Origin: an uncultured Veillonella sp.
GTDB taxonomy: Bacteria > Bacillota > Negativicutes > Veillonellales > Veillonellaceae
Direction: 5' to 3'
Assembly: GCA_902477915.1 (NCBI GenBank)
Contig: CABSJA010000020.1
Span: 1 to 30,148, forward strand
DNA: 30,148 bases
In this document: positions 8,549-17,013 of the stretch, piece after piece
Layout of the letters: every line of letters starts with the position of its first letter
Position numbering within the stretch: the stretch's first letter is position 1
Notes under the pieces: model-generated
Database searches by the model: none
Seen by the model: the letters and a program-made list of their open reading frames with translations, nothing else
Told to the model about the DNA's origin: nothing
Position numbers and translations under genes: made by a program

Positions 8549-9513
8549 TAACGTAAATACCCTTCGTTATTATCGAGTAGTTCACAATATTCTTTAACAG
8601 CATCTTCCATTTTATGGAACCCTTTATCATAACCAGCAGCCAATAATTTAGTAGTATCAGCCTCTGTAAAGCTTTGGTATTTGCCTTTTAATACCTCTGG
8701 GAATGGAATGTATTCAATTTTACCTTTGCCGTTGTAGTCAATAACAGCTTGCATAAATTGATTAAAGCTATGAGCATTACCTGTACCACAGTTGAAAGTA
8801 CCAGAAATTTCAGGATGTTCCCAGAAATAGAAGTTTACATTAACTACGTCTTTAACATAGATAAAGTCACGTGTTTGACCACCATCTTCGTAGCCATCTG
8901 TACCTTCAAATAGATTGATAATACCAGTTTCTTTATTTTTATAGAACATTTGGCGAACTAAGGAAGCCATTTTATCTTTATGAGCCTCATTAGGACCATA
9001 TACGTTAAAGTAACGTAAGCCTACTACTTGAGCTGTATATTCACCTTCATATTTACGCACATAGCGGTCGAACAACAATTTGGAGTACGCATATGGATTG
9101 AGGGCTTCCTCAGCTTCTGGTTTTTCTACGAAACCATTTGTACCATTACCATATGTAGATGCAGAGGATGCATAAATAAATGGAATGCGACGGTCTTGGC
9201 AATAGTGGAATAGATTTTTAGAACCTTCATAGTTGTTCTTCATCATGTATTTGCCATTATATTCCATTGTGTCCGCACAAGCACCTTCGTGGAATATAAC
9301 TTCGATAGGACCTACATCAAATGTACCATCAGCAATAGCACAATCAAAATCATCACAATCGATATAATCCAAGAATTCTAAATTTTGAATATTTCGGATT
9401 TTACGACCATCAGTAAGGTCATCAACAATAAGAATATCTGTACGACCACGGTCATTTAATGCTTTCACAATATTACTGCCGATAAAACCAGCACCGCCTG
9501 TAACGATAATCAT
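8548..9513 (-). CDS. hldD: ADP-L-glycero-D-manno-heptose 6-epimerase
   Basis: A 321-residue short-chain dehydrogenase/epimerase that converts ADP-D-glycero- to ADP-L-glycero-D-manno-heptose, the last step of heptose activation. It has the Rossmann NADP(H) motif GGAGFIGSNIV at residues 5-15, SSASTYG, and the catalytic YAYSK (Tyr-x3-Lys); GLRYFNVYGPNE is typical of HldD. It overlaps the hldE stop by four bases (ATGA) and runs one base into gmhB, so it sits within a tightly coupled cluster. Confidence 0.95.
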   Translation of the reverse strand: MIIVTGGAGFIGSNIVKALNDRGRTDILIVDDLTDGRKIRNIQNLEFLDYIDCDDFDCAIADGTFDVGPIEVIFHEGACADTMEYNGKYMMKNNYEGSKNLFHYCQDRRIPFIYASSASTYGNGTNGFVEKPEAEEALNPYAYSKLLFDRYVRKYEGEYTAQVVGLRYFNVYGPNEAHKDKMASLVRQMFYKNKETGIINLFEGTDGYEDGGQTRDFIYVKDVVNVNFYFWEHPEISGTFNCGTGNAHSFNQFMQAVIDYNGKGKIEYIPFPEVLKGKYQSFTEADTTKLLAAGYDKGFHKMEDAVKEYCELLDNNEGYLR

Positions 9514-10988
9514 AATTTACCCTCCTTAGCCATAGTAGCTATTTTCCCTACGATATCTGATGTAGAGTAACCTTCTTTAAATGAAAGCACCTCTACATGA
9601 TCTACGGACTCACGTCCAATAATATCTTCTATCTTATAATCGCCGCCCTTAACTAGCGTATTAGGACGCAAATAAGCTAATAGTTCAGCTGGTGTATCCT
9701 CTTCGAATAAAACCACACCATCTATACAGCGCAACGCACTTAATAATGCTGCTCTATCCTCTTCACTTACGATGGGACGTGTTTCACCCTTTAGGCGTCT
9801 AACAGAAGCATCGGAATTTAAACCAATAATTAGATGATCACCTAACTGAGCAGCCTCTTGTAGATACGTAATATGCCCACGATGAAGAATGTCAAAACAA
9901 CCATTTGTAAACACAACAGTTTCACCCTTATTTTGCCATTGTGTAATAAGCTGCTTCATCTCTTCCTTTGTGTATAAAGGCTTCGATTGAACACTATGCT
10001 TATATGAATGCCATAAATCCAGTAATTCAGAACGATGAATTGGATATGTACCAACCTTAGATACGACGATGCCTGCAGCGCCATTAGCAATATGTAAGGC
10101 TAAACGCATAGATAGGCCACTGGCAAGGCATGTCATCATCATGGATACAACAGTATCGCCTGCACCACTTACATCAAAGACCTCTTGTTGTGTGGCCGGA
10201 TTATGCCATGTACGGCCGTCCTTTGCGATAACAGTAATCCCCTTAGCAGACCGTGTAGCCACAATGTACTCTAAATCAACATTAGCCAGTACTGACTTAG
10301 CAGCTTCAACAATAGTGGTATCATCATTTTCTAATTTACGGCCTACACATTCACCTAGCTCTTTTACATTCGGTGTAATACATGTGGCTCCATTATATTT
10401 AGACCAATCAGAACCCTTAGGGTCCACGATTGTTTGTACGCCATACTCCTTAGCTAAACTAAAGATTTTTTTTAGCAATGTTGGTGTACAAACACCTTTA
10501 CCATAGTCAGAAACAACAATGCCATCGATACCCGATTTACAAAGATTTTCCAACCATGTAGAGAGCTTCTGTTCCTCATGAGACGACAAATCTGTTATGG
10601 TTTCAAAATCTAAGCGCATCATTTGTTGACGATCACCTAAGATACGCATCTTAGTAATAGTAGATCGATCATCACTGGTCAATAAACCTGTTGTATCAAT
10701 CTTATCTGCATCAAGTAACTGTTGTAATAAACGACCATGGTCATCATTACCGGCAATAGCACCAAGATATACTGTGCAATCTAAATTTGATAAGTTCGAC
10801 GCAACATTACCAGCACCGCCAAGTACTTCTTTCATCTTTGCCACGCGGTTAACAGGAACCGGTGCCTCTGGAGAAATACGACTTACATCACCAAAAACAT
10901 AACGATCTACCATAACATCACCTATAACGGCAATCTTTAGATTTGGTAGTTGCTTTGTTAAAAATTGATTAATGGTAGCATTTATCAT
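9510..10988 (-). CDS. hldE: Bifunctional heptose 7-phosphate kinase / heptose 1-phosphate adenylyltransferase
   Basis: A 492-residue fusion. Residues 1 to about 320 are a PfkB-type sugar kinase (GGAGNVASNLSNL near the N-terminus, DVSGAGDTVVS with the catalytic Asp) that phosphorylates heptose 7-phosphate at C1. Residues from about 345 form a nucleotidyltransferase (VFTNGCFDILHRGHITYL with the HxGH motif) that attaches AMP. The reading frame extends 21 codons further upstream, but the ATG at 10988-10986 matches the usual HldE start (M-I-N...) and has GGTGG close before it. The spacing is short, so the start is somewhat uncertain. It follows gmhA after 96 bases. Confidence 0.93.
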   Translation of the reverse strand: MINATINQFLTKQLPNLKIAVIGDVMVDRYVFGDVSRISPEAPVPVNRVAKMKEVLGGAGNVASNLSNLDCTVYLGAIAGNDDHGRLLQQLLDADKIDTTGLLTSDDRSTITKMRILGDRQQMMRLDFETITDLSSHEEQKLSTWLENLCKSGIDGIVVSDYGKGVCTPTLLKKIFSLAKEYGVQTIVDPKGSDWSKYNGATCITPNVKELGECVGRKLENDDTTIVEAAKSVLANVDLEYIVATRSAKGITVIAKDGRTWHNPATQQEVFDVSGAGDTVVSMMMTCLASGLSMRLALHIANGAAGIVVSKVGTYPIHRSELLDLWHSYKHSVQSKPLYTKEEMKQLITQWQNKGETVVFTNGCFDILHRGHITYLQEAAQLGDHLIIGLNSDASVRRLKGETRPIVSEEDRAALLSALRCIDGVVLFEEDTPAELLAYLRPNTLVKGGDYKIEDIIGRESVDHVEVLSFKEGYSTSDIVGKIATMAKEGKL

Positions 10989-11084
10989 AATCCACCTATT
11001 CCTTACCACAATATACATGCATAACGACTTACATAAAATACTTGGCATCAAACATGTATCTATTTATACATAAGACCGTAACGG

Positions 11085-11654
11085 TTAATAATCTTCTTCA
11101 ATAATTTCACACATGATATGACCAGCCAAAATGTGCATCTCTTGAATACGAGCTGTTACATTACTTGGAATGGCTAATGTAATATCACATAATTCAGCTA
11201 GCTTACCACCGCCTTCTCCGGTGAAAGCAATGGTATGCATACCAATAGAACGGGCCATTTCTGCAGCTTTCACAACATTCTTGGAGTTCCCAGATGTAGA
11301 AATACCAATAAGAACATCACCTGTACGGCCTAGTCCCTCTACTTGACGTGCAAAAACAGATTCAAAATCATAGTCATTGGCAATGGCTGTTAATGCAGAT
11401 GTATCAGTAGTTAATGCAATGCCTGCAAGAGAGCGTCGTTCCTTTTTAAAGCGACAAATCAATTCCGCCGCTAAATGTTGCGAGTCCGCAGCAGAACCAC
11501 CATTACCACAGAATAAAATCTTATTGCCATTTTCTAAAGCCGCCTTACAGCGATAGGCAATCTCTTGAATGGTATCCATATGCTCCATCGTCTTGCCAAA
11601 GACTTCAAGATGCTCTGTAAAACGATCTGCAATGATTGGATTTAAATCAGTCAT
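11085..11654 (-). CDS. gmhA: Sedoheptulose 7-phosphate isomerase
   Basis: A 189-residue SIS-domain protein, the entry enzyme of ADP-heptose synthesis (sedoheptulose 7-phosphate to D-glycero-D-manno-heptose 7-phosphate). GNGGSAADSQHLAAEL and STSGNSKNVV are the phosphosugar-binding loops, and the C-terminal MHILAGHIMCE helix is typical of GmhA. Its start codon shares one base with the stop of the M19 dipeptidase gene (TAATG at 11654). The conserved His and Glu residues of the active site (QEMHILAGH) are present. Confidence 0.94.
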   Translation of the reverse strand: MTDLNPIIADRFTEHLEVFGKTMEHMDTIQEIAYRCKAALENGNKILFCGNGGSAADSQHLAAELICRFKKERRSLAGIALTTDTSALTAIANDYDFESVFARQVEGLGRTGDVLIGISTSGNSKNVVKAAEMARSIGMHTIAFTGEGGGKLAELCDITLAIPSNVTARIQEMHILAGHIMCEIIEEDY

Positions 11655-12580
11655 TATAAAATCTCCTTTAATAGTCTATCTGCATTTTTCCAGAACAATT
11701 TCTCACATTGTTCCACAGATAAACCGGCCTCTTGAAATGCATCATATAATCGATACATTTCGGAAGCATCTTTAATTTCTGTATCTGGCTTAATACCATC
11801 AAAGTCGGTTCCTAATGCCACAACATCTTCCCCGCCCTTATTGATGAGATATAAGCCGTGTTTTACGATATCTTCAATCCGACTTATGGGTGATGTACCT
11901 AAAAAAGATTGCGCAAAATTAAGGCCTATAACGCCACCCTTATTAGCAATCAGCTTGATTAAATGATCTGGTAAGTTTCTTGTATGGGCTGTAACTTCAC
12001 GTGCATTGGAGTGAGATGCTATAAAAGGTACATCTAAAATATCTCCTAATTGCTCAGTACCAGCATCATTTAAATGAGAGCAATCAACGATAATGCCTAA
12101 ATCCTGCATAGCCTCCACAAATTCAACACCTTTCGATGTTAATTTTTTATGCTGCTCACCACAATGGGGCTCACCCAATCCATTTGGATAATTCCAAGTA
12201 AGCGTAATTAGTCGAACACCATCTTGATAAGCTTGTTTTAATTTATCTAAATCGCCGCCTAGTACGCCGCCTTCCTCAATAGACATAAGGGCCCCAATCT
12301 TACCGGACACATACACGGACTCTATATCTTGATAAGAGAGCACATGTTGTATGTGCTCTCCATAATGCTGAATTTGTGATGTACATAAATTACGCATTGC
12401 TTCATAACGACCATAAGGGTCATTTGTTTCACCAAGATTGATAAAAAGTGCGAAATCTTGCACCTTGCTGTGAGCCTTTTGTAACTTTTCTATATCGATT
12501 TTCCAAGTATTACGATACAGATCCCCACTACTAGGATGGTCTATTAATTTCATTATCGTATCGCAGTGTAAATCTATCAT
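11654..12580 (-). CDS. Membrane-dipeptidase family (M19) zinc dipeptidase
   Basis: A 308-residue protein of the renal dipeptidase fold. Zinc ligands are visible in order: DLHCDT (His5, Asp7), the bridging Glu in SIEEGG, and the His residues of CSHLND/ASHSN, followed by the HTRNLPD segment typical of M19. There is no signal peptide, so a cytosolic enzyme acting on small dipeptides, possibly including D-amino acid or cell-wall-derived ones, is likely. It follows nrdR by 25 bases and overlaps gmhA by one, so it is locked into the LPS heptose operon without an obvious biochemical link. Confidence 0.88.
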   Translation of the reverse strand: MIDLHCDTIMKLIDHPSSGDLYRNTWKIDIEKLQKAHSKVQDFALFINLGETNDPYGRYEAMRNLCTSQIQHYGEHIQHVLSYQDIESVYVSGKIGALMSIEEGGVLGGDLDKLKQAYQDGVRLITLTWNYPNGLGEPHCGEQHKKLTSKGVEFVEAMQDLGIIVDCSHLNDAGTEQLGDILDVPFIASHSNAREVTAHTRNLPDHLIKLIANKGGVIGLNFAQSFLGTSPISRIEDIVKHGLYLINKGGEDVVALGTDFDGIKPDTEIKDASEMYRLYDAFQEAGLSVEQCEKLFWKNADRLLKEIL

Positions 12581-12605
12581 AAAGCCTCACATGTAGTATT
12601 AGTAA

Positions 12606-13082
12606 TTAATTACGTTTTGGTTTCTTAGCATCTAGTTTCTTTAATGCTTTCAGTTCTTCCATAAAGCTATCAATATTATCAAACTTACGATATACGCTAG
12701 CAAAACGAACATATGCAACTTGGTCAATATCTTTTAATTGTTGCAATACAAGTTCGCCAATGCGATCCGTAGTTACCTCTTGATTGATTTCATTTCGAAT
12801 ATCGCGCTCTACATCGTTAACCACTTGTTCCATCACGGACATTGGCACGGTACGTTTATCACAAGAACGCAATAAGCCATTTAATAATTTACCGCGATCA
12901 AATAGTTCACGACGTCCGTTTTTCTTTAATACCATAAGTGGTACTTCTTCTATAATTTCATAGGTAGTAAAGCGACGGCCACAATTGATACATTCGCGGC
13001 GACGGCGAATACTATTACCTTCATCAGTCGTTCTAGAGTCTGTTACCTTCGTGTCTGTGTGTTGGCAATAAGGACATCTCAT
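12606..13082 (-). CDS. nrdR: Transcriptional repressor NrdR
   Basis: A 158-residue regulator of ribonucleotide reductase genes. The N-terminal zinc ribbon has Cys3, Cys6, Cys31 and Cys34 with the DNA-binding RRRREC patch, and the ATP-cone domain covers about residues 49-139 (VLKKNGRRELFDRGKL...). It senses ATP/dATP and binds NrdR boxes. RBS AAGGAG lies close before the ATG. It is the first gene of the leftward heptose operon, and a NrdR-box core lies 62-75 bases before its start, which suggests autoregulation. Confidence 0.96.
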   Translation of the reverse strand: MRCPYCQHTDTKVTDSRTTDEGNSIRRRRECINCGRRFTTYEIIEEVPLMVLKKNGRRELFDRGKLLNGLLRSCDKRTVPMSVMEQVVNDVERDIRNEINQEVTTDRIGELVLQQLKDIDQVAYVRFASVYRKFDNIDSFMEELKALKKLDAKKPKRN

Positions 13083-13124
13083 CTGTTACTACTCCTTTTT
13101 TTAATAATCACTCTAAAATAGTGC

Positions 13125-13130
13125 ATAATA
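13125..13130 (-). promoter_or_regulatory. Candidate -10 box for the nrdR/heptose operon
   Basis: TATTAT on the minus strand, 43 bases upstream of the nrdR start. The -35 position at 17-bp spacing would be 13148-13153, inside the palindrome described separately, but that hexamer (ATATAT) is a poor -35 match, so the call rests mainly on position. Confidence 0.35.
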
Positions 13131-13143
13131 CGCCCATTTTCTC

Positions 13144-13157
13144 TACTATATATAGTA
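13144..13157. promoter_or_regulatory. NrdR-box-like operator upstream of nrdR
   Basis: TACTATATATAGTA is a perfect 14-bp palindrome whose 10-bp core CTATATATAG fits the published NrdR-box consensus (acaCwAtATaTwGtgt) exactly; the outer bases differ symmetrically. It covers the expected -35 region. A degenerate partner, CACT-N7-AGTG at 13109-13123, lies about 34 bp away between centres; its spacer is one base too long for a good box. Confidence 0.55.
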
Positions 13158-13170
13158 CCATGAAACCCCT

Positions 13171-13209
13171 TAAAATACAAAGAATCCCTAGGATTTCCTA
13201 GGGATTCTT
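13171..13209 (-). terminator. Intrinsic terminator after the pyruvate carboxylase gene
   Basis: A perfect 12-bp stem (AAGAATCCCTAG at 13180-13191 and its complement at 13198-13209) with a 6-base loop, followed on the minus strand by TGTATTTTA. It separates the carboxylase transcript from nrdR. Confidence 0.8.
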
Positions 13210-13281
13210 CCATTATTCTACAGTATTTTATTTTATGAAATACTTTAGAAATAATATTTTTAATTTTACCTACGATTATGA

Positions 13282-16200
13282 CTATCGTTTAGGAGCATCT
13301 TGAACGCGAAGCAAGCAGTCACCAGATTCGATACGGCTACCTTCACGAACTAGAATTTCTTCTACGATACCATCGATAGGAGCTGTAATTGTTGTTTCCA
13401 TCTTCATCGCTTCTGTAACGATTAATGGTTCACCTTTAACTACAGATTGACCATTCTTAACGAGGATCTTAACAACAGAACCGGACAATGTAGCACCGAT
13501 TTCGCCAGGATTAGATTCGTCTGCTTTACGACGAACAACACCAGTAGTCTTAGCATGTTTATCATGAACTTTAATGCCACGAGGTTGACCGTTGAACTCG
13601 AACAATACGATACGGTTACCATCTTCATCAGGATCAGATACACCATTCATCTTAATGATCAATGTTTTACCTTTTTCGATAGTTACTTGGATTTCTTCAC
13701 CACGCTTCATACCGAAGAAGAATGTTGGAGTATCGAGTACAGATACATCGCCAAAATCTTTTACAAATTTATTGTAATCTTGGTATACCTTAGGATATAA
13801 GCAGTATGCGCTAATATCTTCATCAGTTGTATTAGCACCCATTTCGCTTAATTCATGACGAACATGTTCAAAGTCTGTTGGAGGTAATACTGCACCAGGA
13901 CGAACTGTAATTGGTTTTGCACCTTTTAAGATGATTTTTTGTAACTCTTCAGGGAAACCTTGGTATGGAGTGCCAAGACGACCTTCAAAGAATTCTACTA
14001 CGGATTGAGGGAAGTCTAATACATCGCCTTTTTCGTAAATATCTTTTTCAGTCAAGTTGTTTTGTACCATGTACAATGTCATGTCACCTACAACTTTAGA
14101 GGATGGAGTTACTTTAATGATATCACCAAACATCATATTTACTTGATGATATACTTTTTTGATATCATTCCAACGATCACCAAGGCCTACCATCTTAGCT
14201 TGTTGTTGCAAGTTGGAGTATTGGCCACCTGGCATTTCATGTTGATATACTTCAGTGTTAGGGTATGCTTCTGCTTTATCTACACCTTTGTAGTATGGAC
14301 GAATGCTACCAAAGTAATGAGACATTTCTTCCATGTAGTCAATGTTCATGTCAGGTTGACGGTCATGGCCACTCAAAGCATAGTACATAGAGTTCATGCT
14401 AGGTTGAGATGTGCCATTAGCAAATGCAGAGTATGCCAAGTCGATAACGTCTACACCAGCATCTACAGCACGACCATAAGAGTAGATAGCATTGCCAGAA
14501 CCTTCATGAGTATGTAAATGAATTGGCACTGTTACAGCATCTTTTAATGCAGATACAAGATTATAAGCTGCTTGAGGTTTTAAAAGACCTGCCATATCTT
14601 TGATAGCAATGATATTAGCACCCGCTTTTTCAAGCTCTTTAGCCATATTTACATAGTAACCTAAATTGTATTTAGGACGGCTACTATCAAGAATATCACC
14701 TGTATAGCACAATGCTACTTCAGCAATTTTATTTTGTGCACGTACTTCATCAATAGCTACATGCATATTATCAAGGCTATTTAAGCTATCAAATACACGG
14801 AATACATCAATGCCGTTTGTAGCAGCACGTTGGATAAATTGACGAACTACATTATCTGGATAAGATGTGTAACCTACTGCATTGGCACCGCGAATCAACA
14901 TTTGAAGCAATGTATTTGGTACTTCACGACGGAACATGCGTAAGCGTTCCCATGGATCTTCATGTAAGAAGCGATAGGATACGTCGAATGTAGCACCGCC
15001 CCAGCACTCTAATGAGAATAAGTTAGGAACACCTTTCGCAGCATGACCAGCTACGCGTGCCATATCAATTGTACGTAAACGTGTAGCAAACAAGGATTGA
15101 TGAGCATCACGCCATGTAGTATCTGTAAAGAATACTTGTTTTTGGTCAGATAACCATTTACTGAAGCCTTCTGGACCTAATTCATCAAATTTTTGTTTTG
15201 TACCAGCTGCAGGAGATACATCTAAATTAGATGGCATTTGAATTGGTTCAAAATCAGGTACTTCTTGAGGGCCCGCACCAGAGTAACCATTGATTGTTAC
15301 GTCTGCAATGTAACGCAATAATTTAGTACCGCGGTCACGGTCAGGTTTCAATTCGAATAATTCTGGATGATCTTCGATGAAGTTAACAGTGTAGTTACCG
15401 CTTTGGAATTCAGGATGTTCAAGAACGTTAATCAAGAAGTGAATATTTGTTTTAACGCCACGAATACGGAATTCTTTCAAGCAACGAAGCATTTTACGAA
15501 TAGTTTCTTCATTGTTAGGACCAAATGCAGTTGCTTTTACAAGTAAGGAATCATAGTAAGGTGTTACTACGGCACCTGTGAAAGCATTACCAGAGTCTAA
15601 GCGGATACCAAAGCCACCGGAGCTACGATATGCCAAGATTTTACCTGTATCAGGCATGAAGTTATTTTTAGGATTTTCTGTAGTGATACGACATTGAATT
15701 GCAGTACCTTTACAAGGAACTTCATCTTGTGCAGGAATGCCTACTTCTGGGCTATGTAAGTCATAACCTTCAGCAATACGGATTTGAGAATGAACAATAT
15801 CAATATCTGTAATCATTTCTGTTACAGTATGTTCTACTTGGATACGAGGGTTAACTTCGATGAAATAGAAGGAACCATCAGCAGTTACCAAGAACTCTAC
15901 AGTACCAGCATTAACGTAGCCTACATTTTTCATGATTTTAACGGCTGCATCACATACGGCTTTACGAGTTTCTAATGGCAATGCAAAAGCTGGCGCCATT
16001 TCAACAACTTTTTGGTGACGACGTTGTACAGAGCAATCACGTTCATGTAAATGAACTACATTACCATGTTCATCACCAAGGATTTGTACTTCAATATGTT
16101 TAGGTTCAACGATAAGTTTTTCTACATATACATCATCATCGCCAAAAGCAGCTTTTGCTTCAGATTTAGCGCGATCATATGCATCACGAAGATCTTCTTT

Positions 16201-16728
16201 GCGATGAACCTCACGCATACCACGGCCGCCACCGCCATTTACGGCTTTAATCATCAATGGGAAACCATGAGTATTTGCAAATTCTTCTAATTGTTCAAAA
16301 TCACGCAAAGCCCCATCTGAACCAGGGATCATTGGGATATCTGCCAATTTAGCTTGTGCACGAGCATTAACCTTATCACCGAACATATTCAAATGTTCTA
16401 CATGAGGTCCAATGAAAATGATACCTTCTTCACCACAACGACGAGCGAACTCTTCGTTTTCAGATAAGAACCCATAACCTGGATGGATAGCATCAATATC
16501 ATGTTCTTTTGCAATACGGATAATATCTTCAATATCAAGATATGCTTCAACTGGTTTTTTACCTTCCCCTACGAGATAGGCTTCGTCAGCTTGGTTGCGG
16601 TGCAAGGATAATGTATCCTCTTTGGAATAAATGGCTACAGTTTTAATACCCATTTCATTACATGCACGGAACACGCGGATCGCAATTTCACCACGGTTGG
16701 CAACCAATACGGATTTAATTTTTCTCAT
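13282..16728 (-). CDS. pyc: Pyruvate carboxylase
   Basis: A 1148-residue single-chain biotin enzyme that makes oxaloacetate from pyruvate, bicarbonate and ATP. Domains in order: biotin carboxylase (about 1-450; VLVANRGEIA, the ATP-grasp GGGGRGMR, QRRHQKVVE), carboxyltransferase (about 525-800; TTWRDAHQSL, the metal site LHTHEGSGN), the PYC/OadA conserved domain (about 830-1030), and a biotinyl domain with EAMKMET, biotinylated at about Lys1109. Length is standard for bacterial PYC, so this is not a decarboxylase subunit. The start is set at ATG 16728-16726 because AGGAGG (16735-16740) lies 6 bases ahead; the frame is open 8 codons further. In a lactate fermenter it would feed the succinate-propionate route. 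Confidence 0.97.
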   Translation of the reverse strand: MRKIKSVLVANRGEIAIRVFRACNEMGIKTVAIYSKEDTLSLHRNQADEAYLVGEGKKPVEAYLDIEDIIRIAKEHDIDAIHPGYGFLSENEEFARRCGEEGIIFIGPHVEHLNMFGDKVNARAQAKLADIPMIPGSDGALRDFEQLEEFANTHGFPLMIKAVNGGGGRGMREVHRKEDLRDAYDRAKSEAKAAFGDDDVYVEKLIVEPKHIEVQILGDEHGNVVHLHERDCSVQRRHQKVVEMAPAFALPLETRKAVCDAAVKIMKNVGYVNAGTVEFLVTADGSFYFIEVNPRIQVEHTVTEMITDIDIVHSQIRIAEGYDLHSPEVGIPAQDEVPCKGTAIQCRITTENPKNNFMPDTGKILAYRSSGGFGIRLDSGNAFTGAVVTPYYDSLLVKATAFGPNNEETIRKMLRCLKEFRIRGVKTNIHFLINVLEHPEFQSGNYTVNFIEDHPELFELKPDRDRGTKLLRYIADVTINGYSGAGPQEVPDFEPIQMPSNLDVSPAAGTKQKFDELGPEGFSKWLSDQKQVFFTDTTWRDAHQSLFATRLRTIDMARVAGHAAKGVPNLFSLECWGGATFDVSYRFLHEDPWERLRMFRREVPNTLLQMLIRGANAVGYTSYPDNVVRQFIQRAATNGIDVFRVFDSLNSLDNMHVAIDEVRAQNKIAEVALCYTGDILDSSRPKYNLGYYVNMAKELEKAGANIIAIKDMAGLLKPQAAYNLVSALKDAVTVPIHLHTHEGSGNAIYSYGRAVDAGVDVIDLAYSAFANGTSQPSMNSMYYALSGHDRQPDMNIDYMEEMSHYFGSIRPYYKGVDKAEAYPNTEVYQHEMPGGQYSNLQQQAKMVGLGDRWNDIKKVYHQVNMMFGDIIKVTPSSKVVGDMTLYMVQNNLTEKDIYEKGDVLDFPQSVVEFFEGRLGTPYQGFPEELQKIILKGAKPITVRPGAVLPPTDFEHVRHELSEMGANTTDEDISAYCLYPKVYQDYNKFVKDFGDVSVLDTPTFFFGMKRGEEIQVTIEKGKTLIIKMNGVSDPDEDGNRIVLFEFNGQPRGIKVHDKHAKTTGVVRRKADESNPGEIGATLSGSVVKILVKNGQSVVKGEPLIVTEAMKMETTITAPIDGIVEEILVREGSRIESGDCLLRVQDAPKR

Positions 16729-16831
16729 GTATTGCCTCCTACTAGCTTCCACTAATGTGAACTATCAGCTTTCATTTTTATTAATATATGAATATTTCCT
16801 ATACTTATAGTCAAAACAATATATTTGGAAA

Positions 16832-16854
16832 ACTCATCAAAATTTATGATGAGT
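16832..16854 (-). repeat. Inverted repeat in the pyc upstream region
   Basis: ACTCATC-N9-GATGAGT, 7-bp arms, in the untranslated leader expected for pyc if transcription starts near 16873. It may be an mRNA hairpin or protein site; there is no sign of a riboswitch around it. Confidence 0.3.
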
Positions 16855-16879
16855 ATAATATTCATAATTATATATAACT

Positions 16880-16907
16880 ATTATACAATATTTTCCACAT
16901 ATTTAAA
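16880..16907 (-). promoter_or_regulatory. Candidate promoter of pyc
   Basis: A perfect TATAAT (16880-16885, minus strand) with TTTAAA (16902-16907) 16 bases upstream. This gives a leader of about 145 bases. A second possible -35 (TTGACT, 16809-16814) lies nearer the gene but has no good -10. The whole region is very AT-rich, so chance matches are likely. Confidence 0.35.
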
Positions 16908-16952
16908 GGATTATATTAATTACGAAATCATAAAATACATTATCCGCTGTTC

Positions 16953-16998
16953 ATGAGTAAAACTCATATGTCTTTTATCGATGTACATCGAACTAGTT
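16953..16998. repeat. Cluster of short palindromes downstream of the ApeB-like gene
   Basis: ATGAGT-AAA-ACTCAT (16953-16967), the perfect palindrome CGATGTACATCG (16979-16990) and AACTAGTT (16991-16998) are packed within 46 bases just after the aminopeptidase stop. None has a clean T-tract on the minus strand. They may form a weak terminator or be regulatory sites upstream of pyc. Confidence 0.3.
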
Positions 16999-17013
16999 CT
17001 ATATACTATATAA

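Noticed and set aside
10069..10506. 145-residue plus-strand open frame opposite hldE
   Set aside because: Mirror of a well-defined kinase domain; no RBS and no family resemblance.
14062..14517. 151-residue plus-strand open frame opposite pyc
   Set aside because: It is antisense to a highly conserved carboxylase region, has no plausible RBS or recognisable protein features, and its length is explained by codon bias of pyc.
13282..16728. Oxaloacetate decarboxylase alpha subunit (OadA)
   Set aside because: The N-terminal biotin carboxylase half is complete, so this is a full pyruvate carboxylase.
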